DNA of 64,000 nucleotides. Origin: Nemertoderma westbladi. Lineage: Eukaryota; Xenacoelomorpha; Nemertodermatida; Nemertodermatidae. The notes under the pieces were generated by a model. The model was not told the DNA's origin. It did no database searches and saw only the letters and a program-made list of their open reading frames with translations. Of this stretch, positions 50,348 to 62,300 are shown piece by piece (within the stretch, counting starts at the first letter, position 1; each line of letters begins with the position of its first letter). The position numbers were made by a program, and so were the translations under genes. The stretch covers positions 1 through 64,000 of the forward strand of contig JAUCBJ010002022.1 in assembly GCA_032718475.1 (NCBI GenBank), given 5' to 3'.

Positions 50348-53300
50348 CAACTATTTGCATAAATTGACCCACCCCCTAACAGTGTCAATTCGCTAAGGCT
50401 CCGCCAACTTCGTGGCTCGCCCCACAATATGATCATATAATATAATATAATGTTTGTTCGATTACCACGTTATATATAATATAATAACCCGCCTCAATGT
50501 TAAATTCTCAATTTAGGGAAAGGAGCAAATCGCTCTCAAGGGGAAGTTCGACGCAAATAACAGCTGATTACTCCCAGAAATAAATCTGTAAGCAGTTCTT
50601 TGATTGATTCGCCGAGATGGGATTTGCGTCCACCCCATCCCCCTGTCACTGTCTCATCTGTTCAGATAATTCAACAGTCTAGACAATCATTTTATTAATT
50701 TTATTTCAATGGGCTGCGGTAAACGGAGCGGTGTACCGCACAACTACTGTATGTTGTGTCCTTCAGAGTCAAGGGTAATCAAAATCATTTACCACACAGA
50801 CACCGCTCTTATACCGCTGGGTCGTTCACACCCTGCGGTACACCGAGCGGTATTCCGTTCCGCTGGATGTGAACGGTGCTTTAGGAAACCGCCCAGCCCG
50901 GGATACCTTACTACCATAGCACGCCCAGTTCACCAGTACCCGGGGTACCTTACTACCATAGCACGCCCAGTTCACCAGTACCCGGGGTACCTTACTACCA
51001 TAGCACGCCCAGTTCACCAGTACCCGGGGTACCTTACTACCATAGCACGCCCAGTTCACCAGTACCCGGGGTACCTTACTACCATAGCACGCCCAGTTCA
51101 CCAGTACCCGGGGTACCTTACTACCATAGCACGCCCAGTTCACCAGTACCCGGGATACCTTACTACCATAGCACGCCCAGTTCACCAGTACCCGGGGTAC
51201 CTTACTACCATAACACGCCCAGTTCACCAGTACCCGGGGTACCTTACTACCATAGCACGCCCAGTTCACCAGTACCCGGGGTACCTTACTACCATAGCAC
51301 GCCCAGTTCACCAGTACCCGGGGTACCTTACTACCATAGCACGCCCAGTTCACCAGTACCCGGGGTACCTTACTACCATAGCACGCCCAGTTCACCAGTA
51401 CCCGGGGTACCTTACTACCATAGCACGCCCAGTTCACCAGTACCCGGGGTACCTTACTACCATAGCACGCCCAGTTCACCAGTACCCGGGGTACCTTACT
51501 ACCATAGCACGCCCAGTTCACCAGTACCCGTGGTACCTTACTACCATAGCACGCCCAGTTCACCAGTACCCGGGGTACCTTACTACCATAACACGCCCAG
51601 TTCACCAGTACCCGGGGTACCTTACTACCATAGCACGCCCAGTTCACCAGTACCCGGGGTACCTTACTACCATAGCACGCCCAGTTCACCAGTACCCGTG
51701 GTACCTTAGCACGCTTACTTCACCAGTACCCGTGGTACCTTAGCACGCTTACTTCACCAGTACCCGTGGTACCTTAGCTCGCTTACTTCAGCAGTACCCG
51801 GTGTACCTTGGTACCTTAGCACGCTTACTTCACCCGTACCCGTGGTACCTTAGCTCGCTTACTTCACCAGTACGCGGTGTACCTTAGTACGCTTACTTCA
51901 CCAGTACCCGTGGTACCTTAGCTCGCTTACTTCAGCAGTACCCGGTGTACCTTAGCACGCTTACTTCACCAGTACCCGTGGTACCTTAGCACGCTTACTT
52001 CACCAGTACCCGTGGTACCTTAGCTCGCTTACTTCAGCAGTACCCGGTGTACCTTAGCACGCTTACTTCACCAGTACCCGTGGTACCTTAGCACGCTTAC
52101 TTCACCAGTACCCGTGGTACCTTAGCACGCTTACTTCACCAGTACGCGGTGTACCTTAGCACGCTTACTTCACCAGTACCCGTGGTACCTTAGCACGCTT
52201 CCTACTTCACCAGTACGCGGTGTACCTTAGCACGCTTACTTCAGCAGTACCCGTGGTACCTTAGCACGCTTACTTCACCAGTACCCGTGGTACCTTTGCA
52301 CGCTTACTTCACCAGTACGCGGTGTACCTTAGCACGCTTCCTACTTCACCAGTACCCGTGGTACCTTAGCACGCTTACTTCACCAGTACGCGGTGTACCT
52401 TAGCACGCTTACTTCACCAGTACCCGTGGTACCTTAGCACGCTTCCTACTTCATCAGTACCCGGGGTACCTTAGCACGCTTACTTCACCAGTACCCGTGG
52501 TACCTTAGCACACTTCCTACTTCACCAGTACCCGTGGTACCTTAGCACGCTTCCTACTTCACCAGTACGCGGTGTACCTTAGCACGCTTACTTCAGCAGT
52601 ACCCGTGGTACCTTAGCACGCTTACTTCACCAGTACCCGTGGTACCTTAGCACGCTTACTTCACCAGTACGCGGTGTACCTTAGCACGCTTACTTAACCA
52701 GTACCCGTGGTACCTTAGCACGCTTCCTACTTCACCAGTACCCGTGGTACCTTAGCACGCTTACTTCACCAGTACGCGGTGTACCTTAGCACGCTTACTT
52801 CACCAGTACCCGTGGTACCTTAGCACGCTTCCTACTTCATCAGTACCCGGGGTACCTTAGCACGCTTACTTCACCAGTACCCGTGGTACCTTAGCACGCT
52901 TACTTCAGCAGTACCCGTGGTACCTTAGCACGCTTACTTCAGCAGTACCCGGTGTACCTTAGCACGCTTACTTCACCAGTACCCGTGGTACCTTAGCACG
53001 CTTACTTCACCAGTACCCGAGGTACCTTAGCACGCTTACTTCACCAGTTGTACCCGGCGTACCTTAGCACGCTTACTTCACCAGTACCCGAGGTACCTTA
53101 GCACGCTTCCTACTTCACCAGTACCCGTGGTACCTTAGCACGCTTACTTCACCAGTACCCGTGGTACCTTAGCACGCTTACTTCACCAGTACGCGGTGTA
53201 ACTTAGCACGCTTACTTCACCCGTACCCGTGGTACCTTAGCTCGCTTACTTCACCAGTACCCGTGGTACCTTAGCACGCTTACTTCAGCAGTACCCGTGG

Positions 53301-56300
53301 TACCTTAGCACGCTTACTTCACCAGTACCCGTGGTACCTTAGCACGCTTCCTACTTCACCAGTACCCGTGGTACCTTAGCACGCTTACTTCAGCAGTACC
53401 CGTGGTACCTTAGCACGCTTACTTCACCAGTACCCGTGGTACCTTAGCACGCTTACTTCACCAGTACCCGTGGTACCTTAGCACGCTTACTTCACCAGTA
53501 CCCGTGGTACCTTAGCACGCTTACTTCACCAGTACCCGTGGTACCTTAGCACGCTTACTTCAGCAGTACCCGTGGTACCTTAGCACGCTTACTTCACCAG
53601 TACCCGTGGTACCTTAGCACGCTTACTTCACCAGTACCCGTGGTACCTTAGCACGCTTACTTCACCCGTACCCGTGGTACCTTAGCTCGCTTACTTCAGC
53701 AGTACCCGGTGTAGCTTAGCACGCTTACTTCACCAGTACCCGTGGTACCTTAGCACGCTTACTTCACCAGTACCCGTGGTACCTTAGCTCGCTTACTTCA
53801 GCAGTACCCGGTGTACCTTAGCACGCTTACTTCACCAGTACCCGTGGTACCTTAGCACGCTTACTTCACCAGTACCCGTGGTACCTTAGCACGCTTACTT
53901 CACCAGTACGCGGTGTACCTTAGCACGCTTACTTCACCAGTACCCGTGGTACCTTAGCACGCTTCCTACTTCACCAGTACGCGGTGTACCTTAGCACGCT
54001 TACTTCAGCAGTACCCGTGGTACCTTAGCACGCTTACATCACCAGTACCCGTGGTACCTTAGCACGCTTACTTCACCAGTACGCGGTGTACCTTAGCACG
54101 CTTACTTCACCAGTACCCGTGGTACCTTAGCACGCTTACTTCACCAGTACGCGGTGTACCTTAGCACGCTTACTTCACCAGTACCCGTGGTACCTTAGCA
54201 CGCTTCCTACTTCACCAGTACCCGTGGTACCTTAGCACGCTTACTTCACCAGTACGCGGTGTACCTTTGCACGCTTACTTCACCAGTACCCGTGGTACCT
54301 TAGCACGCTTCCTACTTCATCAGTACCCGGGGTACCTTAGCACGCTTACTTCACCAGTACCCGGGGTACATTAGCACGCTTCCTACTTCACCAGTACCCG
54401 TGGTACCTTAGAACGCTTCCTACATCACCAGTACCCGTGGTACCTTAGCACGCTTACTTCACCAGTACGCGGTGTACCTTAGCACGCTTACTTCACCAGT
54501 ACGCGGTGTACCTTGGCACGCTTACTTCACCAGTACGCGGTGTACCTTAGCACGCTTACTTCACCAGTACGCGGTGTACCTTAGCACGCTTACTTCACCA
54601 GTACCCGTGGTACCTTAGCACGCTTCCTACTTCACCAGTACCCGTGGTACCTTAGCACGCTTACTTCACCAGTACGCGGTGTACCTTAGCACGCTTACTT
54701 CACCAGTACGCGGTGTACCTTAGCACGCTTACTTCACCAGTACCCGTGGTACCTTAGCACGCTTACTTCACCAGTACGCGGTGTACCTTAGCACGCTTAC
54801 TTCACCACTACCCGTGGTACCTTAGCACGCTTCCTACTTCACCAGTACCCGTGGTACCTTAGCACGCTTACTTCACCAGTACGCGGTGTACCTTAGCACG
54901 CTTACTTCACCAGTACCCGTGGTACCTTAGCACGCTTACTTCACCAGTACGCGGTGTACCTTAGCACGCTTACTTCACCAGTACGCGGTGTACCTTAGCA
55001 CGCTTACTTCACCAGTACCCGTGGTACCTTAGCACGCTTACTTCACCAGTACGCGGTGTACCTTAGCACGCTTACTTCACCACTACCCGTGGTACCTTAG
55101 CACGCTTACTTCACTAATACCCGTGGTACCTTAGTACGCTTACTTCACAAGTATTTATTTTTTCAGTACGAAAGTATCCGACCTTTGCAACATGTTGGCT
55201 TGTAGACAATGACTGCACAGACTGGGTCAACATGTTGGCTATAAATATTTGGAAATATCGATAAATATTAACAATTTGGTGCAATTGCATCAGTACTGGT
55301 CTTTGTACAGATAGAGCGGTAATTGGACCTGAGGGAATTATGTATAACAAACAATGTGCTGCATGCGCATGTTATCGTGCCCATTCATCGCTCCATATCC
55401 AATCATCATTACTAAAACCTGAGCAGTTCATTTTATTTCGTGTTTTGTATGAATTAATTATTGTTTATCTTTCTCCTCCAGGGTGGCTCGGAAGTCTGAA
55501 TCATTGGACCGGCAGTCAAAGTCCAATACATTGCCACTCAGTGTGAGTATGCCGAGTTACAACGCAGCCTATGGGGTCGCTTACAAGGCCTGGGTCGACG
55601 GATCATTCCTGGAGGAATCTCGGCCTGCCTCCGAGGAACCCAGACGATGTTCGAGCGAGGAACGCTGTTCCGACACGGATCGTTCCTTCTACGTGTTCAG
55701 CCCTCGACACAACTTCGCGCGCACCAACTACTCAATGTCCCCACAGAATCAGAATTCGGCCAACCAATCGCTCGCTTCGTCCAATCAGCACCCGGCGACC
55801 AACCTTAAACGGTGGTCAACATCTCCGCCTCCCAGGCATTCTAGACTCTACCCCTTGGCTGAGTTACAGGTTGGTTATCACACCCCACATAACGGTCGGT
55901 ATATATTTATTTACTATATAGTATACTATATTTATTATTATACTTTATTTAGTAGGCGGCACAACATTTACAATGTTCTGCTTACAGGTGTAATTTTATT
56001 CATACTGTAATACCGCTGCATAGTTAAATGACAATAAATAATTACTAAGGCATCTTCATTCAGTCTCAAGCTGTCAATGCAACTTTATTTTTATTTTCAT
56101 TTCGGACGTTTTCATTTACAAACCGAAAATAAATTGAAATACCATTGGGAGCTTCAAGCCAGAACCGAAGTTCTAATAATATTATATTTGTATATAGCCG
56201 GAGTCGTATGATAATTTATATATGCTCTATTGCTGTATGTTGTGGCATAAATTATCAAAATAAATATTTTTATAATTTATTATTGGTGTTTTGGCTTCCA

Positions 56301-59300
56301 TCTTGACGTCATTGCCGACTTTGCAAAGGCTGTGCCCATAAAAATTATAATCAAAATAAATTAAAGGCTAAACTGATAAAGCTCCTTCAATCCATTTGAC
56401 GTAACTGCTGTCCAATTAGTCGAAAATGTGAGTCAGGAGAGCTCATTAAATCATGTGGCTCGCCCCATGAGGACGAACAACAATATGGCTTATGCTTGCA
56501 ACGAGCTACCTATATTTCTCATTAGTATTTGCATGAGATGCACAATATTTGAATGGGGTGATATTCAGTGAGGCGTCACTACTGCGCCTGTACCATTGAA
56601 TGGCGTTGTCATTCCTTGGCTCCATATTCAGTATTCTCAATCAACCGTATTTTTATGGTAGTTTGGGTTCATAAGCTTGTAGCTTGTCAAATAGCGACTG
56701 TCTCATAATTTAAATTGATACGTCTGGGTTGTTTAGTGACATGAGTTTTGGAATAAATAAATAATTATAGAACTTTAATTTCTAAATTTTATTTTATCTA
56801 AATTGTAATATATCAAAATCTATGAGACCTTCAATGGACAGAACATGATCAACCGAATATTTTTAATGACTTTAATTAATTTGCTCTTTCCCACTTCGAA
56901 CTGAAGGGCGAAAGGCTGTTTCATTAAGCTGACGAGGAGGTAGAACTACGAAAATATAAAATACTAAATTATGGTCTCCTCTGTTATCTGTAAACCCTTC
57001 CTTCTACCGGCCTCCTCTGTTATCTGTAAACCCTTCCTTCTACCGGCCTCCTCTGTTATCTGTAAACCCTTCCTTCTACCGGCCTCCTCTGTTATCTGTA
57101 AACCCTTCCTTCTACCGGCCTCCTCTGTTATCTGTAAACCCTTCCTTCTACCGGCCTCCTCTGTTATCTGTAAACCCTTCCTTCTACCGGCCTCCTCTGT
57201 TATCTGTAAACCCTTCCTTCTACCGGCCTCCTCTGTTATCTGTAAACCCTTCCTTCTACCGGCCTCCTCTGTTATCTGTAAACCCTTCCTTCTACCGGCC
57301 TCCTCTGTTATCTGTAAACCCTTCCTTCTACCGGCCTCCTCTGTTATCTGTAAACCCTTCCTTCTACCGGCCTCCTCTGTTATCTGTAAACCCTTCCTTC
57401 TACCGGCCTCCTCTGTTATCTGTAAACCCTTCCTTCTACCGGCCATTTCGCGGGAATTACTTCTTTGTTTTCAGTTCTTTTCGTTCGAATTTCAATATAT
57501 ACCTGAGTGTAGCAAAAACAATGCATTACGTTTGGTCAGGTGCAGTTCTTTTTTTTTTGCTTGTACAATAAAATGAAATTTAAGTGTGCAGTTGTAGGAC
57601 ACCAGTTCGATCCCACCTGGACGACATTGCAGACTTTGGTAAGCTATGCCAACGAGTGATAATGCAATATGAAGGTCGACTGTGCAACGCAATATGATGA
57701 GGTAGTAAACTGTTATCGCAATGAATTGTATCAACTTTATGCCCGTCTGACTGTTTCCCCAAGGTGACACAACCAACCACTATGATAACGATCCACGTGG
57801 CACTCCCATCACGGTGGATCCACTATGGGTGAGGACAAAGGTCACTAATAATATCAGTACTAATAACCAAGGCTAATATCTTCACATTCGTAACTCCTTA
57901 CAGCTTGTATTTTAATAATTCTTATCAACAGATTGAAAATAATATTTCAGTCCTGTAAGGAACTTTTTCTTTTATAAAAATAATTATTTACTGTTAATGT
58001 TAGTTATGGCGTCATGCGAGTAAAATAAGTACTAGCTGGAATACCCGCCCTCGCTGGCGGTTACCGGCATATTGTATCTTAGCAGTCTATAAAAGAGTTT
58101 GTAGCTAAGTTAAGTTTGTAGCTAAGTTAAGTTTGTAGCTAAGTTAAGTTTGTAGCTAAGTTAAGTTTGTAGCTAAGTTAAGTTTGTAGCTAAGTTAAGT
58201 TTGTAGCTAAGTTAAGTTTGTAGCTAAATTAAGTTTGTAGCTAAGTTAAGTTTGTAGCTGAGTTTCACTGTATTATGATGTACTGATGAACACAGAACTT
58301 TATTGGCGTTCAAACCGACTTTATTTTTTTTTATTATATTACATAGACTAAGCAGTATAAACAAACGCAATAAGCAGTACTTGGTGGTCAACTATATAAA
58401 GAAATGTATCGATTATTTGGGTTATTATTTCGGTTATTAATTATTTAAGGGGGTAAAATTAAGTTTACGCTGTATGAAAATAGCACAGGTCGATTCGCTG
58501 TGTCCCATTCTCATAAAGTTTTTATTTATCCAGTGTTTAATATAAAGATGTATGGTGATTTATTTATTAAAAATTAAATACAATAATTGAGTTACACAAT
58601 TGAGTTGAGTACAATAATATATAATATTCGCCCAAGCAGCCTCAAATCTGCTTAAGTTAGTGAATGGGGAGGATTTTTCTCCATGTTATTGTAGACGTTA
58701 ACGTAATTATAATTATTTAACTCCAGCTGGCTGAGGTAGCAAGTAAATCCAATGGTTGGGGTGGGGTGTCTGTCTGTTGGGAACTGGTCATGACAGACAT
58801 TAATTATGCTTTCTCCATGGTTGCATGTAGAGATAGGTTTATTGGCTTTGCCATTGGAGATATCAGCCAATCAGATTTCTACGTTTGGTAAACGTAGCGG
58901 AAATGAAATTAATTTCTACCAGCTTACTCCTAGTATTACGCAATGAACAAATGCAGTTACAGATTATTATTTACTATTCCCTCTTGAAAGCCTTTTGCAG
59001 ACGTTCATAATTTTATAGATTTATATATTATTTTATAGAGATGTCCAGTCCAGTATGGTATCTAGAGAGGTCTAGGACTAGGACATTTTGGATATACATA
59101 GTATATACAGTACCAATATTGTTATGGTGATGGGATTATATATTACCGTACCGTACCTTACGCTTATGTATGTTTGTATGTATGTATGTGTGTATGTATG
59201 TATGTATGTATCGTAACTCCGTAGATAGTGCAGAGTTTATAATGTATATCCTAAACGGACATTTAGGATAAAAGTTACAGTAGTATTTTAATTTTCGAAT

Positions 59301-62300
59301 AAGTGATAGATTATTTAGGCTTCAACTAAACTTACTAGTATTTATATTGCATGGAATTATTTTTTTATTCCCACGAACTCACTGTATTGACTCACTAATG
59401 AACTTTAATATTTCAGTGTAAAAAAAGTGGATTTTCCCAGTGCTATTATTAGGCTCTAAGAATTTGTTAAGTTCTGAGTTAATTAATTGGTTTAAAGAAA
59501 GATGTCTCGAGCTGCTACTATGTTTGTATTCACCGCCAGTGCATTCTCAGTAGTGAGTCTCATTCCTATTGGGTCTGCTGCCATTCTAGAATATCAGACT
59601 GAGCATTCCTATAGGTACACCTTGAAAGTGGAGACCTTATTTCAAGATAACAGACCCAGGACGAGTTCCTTCGCCACCAAGAGTCCGTTAGAGGAATCAC
59701 AGAAACATGAACTAATTCTCAGTTACATCGCAGTGGGGAGTAAGGCCTTGTATGCCGTATGGTCTACTAAGGATGCTAATTTTATTCCATTTAGTTTCAA
59801 TCTTCTGCCTTCTGGGTTTGTTGATAAAGTATATTTTTCAAGCAAAGACACATCGTATGTCTCCAGGGCAACTAAGAAAGCAATATCTCGATTGTTTGAA
59901 GTACAGGGTGACGGCAAATACCCTGTAAGGACGCTAGATGGCAGAAAATGTACTGCAGTCTACAAAACACATTCATCTTCCATTGTGAAATTATTGAGTG
60001 AGTGTGAGGGATTAGCGCCCCCTAGCGGCGTTCGCGGTAGTACCTACCGCAGCACTGTTGGCACTCACATCAGTCTGCTGGACAATAAAGTGATTAACCT
60101 GTCGGAAATAGAGGAGGAACACACAATAGCTTCGGAACTGGTTCCCAATTTGGGTGCCACTGTACGATCTACGGTAACTCTGGAACTAAAATCCGTCATA
60201 CCAGGTGGAAAGTACCAATGGAAAGGCGGCATCGATAGTACCTTGGTGAACATCCTGGGGAAGGGTTACGTTACAGAAGATCCTTTAATTGATGGGTCTG
60301 TCGATCACAGTGTAAAAACCGATAAATCGTTCTCAAAACTTGTTAAAGAGAATTATTCCGCACTGCAGTCATGGAATCTTGCAACCATCGCAAGCGCACA
60401 ATCATTCATTTCATTGGTTAATTTTATCAGAGCACATGGAACTCGAGTTGTTCTAAAGGAACAACTGGAAAATAGTAATAATAAGGCAATTATTCTCCAA
60501 CTAATAGATATCTATGTGGCCGCGAACACAGAGGAGTCATTAGGGGCTCTTCTTGTTCGGTTGGATTTCAACAAACACGAGGGAATCCTGGAGGAAGAAC
60601 GTTTCCTATTGGCTATCGGTAGATTGCAACGTCCACCTGTGTGGTTATTAGATAAACTATTAACTTTATCCCAATCCAATATGGACAATAGCCATTTAAA
60701 GACATCCGTTACTCTCGCGGTGGGTTCCCTATATGCGTCGTATTGCCGGAGCGGCGGCGTGAATTGTATCGGTGATAAAACAGCCTCGAGAATCTCTAAA
60801 TACCTGCTGGACGCTTTCTCGAATAGTAAATCAGCGGAAGTTAGTGCCAATTATCTCGCGGCCATTAAGAATTCAGGGTTGACACCCGACGTGATAGAAA
60901 CGGCTGTCAATGGGGAGGAATCACTGAGTATTCTTACTCTTCAGCTTATCTCCACCTACCCACGCGAATATTTCACTGACAGGATTAAGGACTATCTTTT
61001 ACGTATCGCCTTGCGCTGGCACCCTCGGGGTCACAATGCCACTGCTAGGATGCTCGCAGCCGAGGCCTTGCTGTCCCACGGCCCAAGTCCCCAGCAATGC
61101 GAGGCTTTACTCGAGTCGGTTCGGGATCGCAGTTTGAGGGAAGTAGCTACGTTTATACTCCGTAAGATTCAGGATGTTGTTAGTTCTAAAGGTCCGTCCG
61201 CCACTACCTTGGCAACACTTCTACGACGTCCGGAGTTCAATAACTACGATTTCTTGGCTCCGGGAGGGAAGTCCAGCTCTTTGCGCGGAGTTGTGGCCCA
61301 GTCTGGTCCCGCGACGTCCTACTTCGTGTCGGCCACAATGTTCGGAAACTTTACCACAATCAGTAGAAGTTCCAACTCGTTCTACGTATCGACGGGGGTT
61401 AACGATACGTTGACCTTCGTCTCCGTCGATGTCGGGCTCAGCGGTATCGACGGTTTAGTCGCGACAGACGCCCCTCAGGAGGAGCTCGATAAAGACCCTG
61501 AGGCCTGGCTCGGGTTGACCTTCATGGGCGGTCTCGTGCGGCCTCGTCAGCTGTTCCACGGACAGGGTGACGTCATGGGGAAGGTATGGAGTTACTCTGG
61601 GGCTGGACCAATCACAGCCCTGCAGTGCCTCTCCCCTTTGCTGGATTATCAGCGCCATCTAGTGTTACAGTCCGGTTATGTGATACGGGTTCGTTACATG
61701 GCTGGATTAAGTATGAATCTAGACGGAGCCTTCGATGTTAGTCTGTGGTCCCGTAACGCGGAGACCAATGTCCGTAGTCAGGGGGCTGTTGCCATGGTAG
61801 CCACGGTAGACGTGGATTTCGGTGCTTCGGTCGTGCAGTTGACGGCCAACGTATCAGCGCAATCGGAAATGGATTTCTCGTCTAAAGTTGATTTCTACAA
61901 CCAGCCAGCCAGAGTTTGTCTACGGATGAGTCAGTTAGATTCTCGTTACTACGAGACCTATTCCCGTACTCATGGCAACCGGGTACCCAAACAAAGTCCG
62001 ACGGTTGTCCGACGGTCGTACACCGCTCCTGGTCGTACTTATAGACTAACCAATCTCAATTCCATCATGTGCAACGAAATGTTTGGATCGTACGATTAGT
62101 ATTTATATATATATATTGATCTTATTGATGGTGTTCGTTATGGAATTTTAGTAGTGGGCACGTTAATAACCATTACTAAGAATGTCATTGTAATTCCACA
62201 CCTATAGTTTAGTATTTTGTTTATTACTACAATTAATAACCTGTGCATTGGCGGTGTTTGTTTTATAAGTCGAATTGTTTGAAAACAATGAATTTGAATT

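Larger units (their letters stand above)
57443..59501. other. Intron DNA upstream of MTTP
   Basis: This probably contains the MTTP promoter and 5' UTR, but I see no clear TATA box. 58097-58264 is a 17-bp array and 59165-59210 a TATG microsatellite. Two AG sites just before the ORF (TAATATTTCAG ending near 59416 and TTTTCCCAG near 59440) could serve a 5' UTR intron. A short exon-like patch at about 57771-57830 is discussed among the rejected items. Confidence 0.5.

Noticed and set aside
50224-50436. Arg-rich 70-codon frame on the - strand
   Set aside because: It is the translation of a (GAC)n microsatellite.
50709-51743. 344-codon frame (GYLTTIARPVHQYP repeats) and its 287-codon antisense partner
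   Set aside because: A 42-bp period gives 14-residue repeats on both strands. The non-repeat N-terminal part has no known motif.
7809-55152. CRISPR array interpretation of the regular repeats
   Set aside because: The units are contiguous tandem repeats without unique spacers, and the surrounding genes are animal spliced genes.
56964-57576. 160- and 201-codon frames of the 36-bp array
   Set aside because: The period is a multiple of three and both strands are open. The identical copies show no sign of protein selection.
57771-57830. Exon-like patch reading HYDNDPRGTPITVDPLW followed by TGG|GTGAGG
   Set aside because: Translation and donor look exon-like. The flanking phases do not fit between the ABLIM exons at 55869 and 63585 (both phase 0), and ABLIM proteins need nothing between those two exons. 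An alternative or lost exon remains possible.
59723-61658. Short frames within MTTP on both strands
   Set aside because: They are shadows of the 865-codon MTTP frame.
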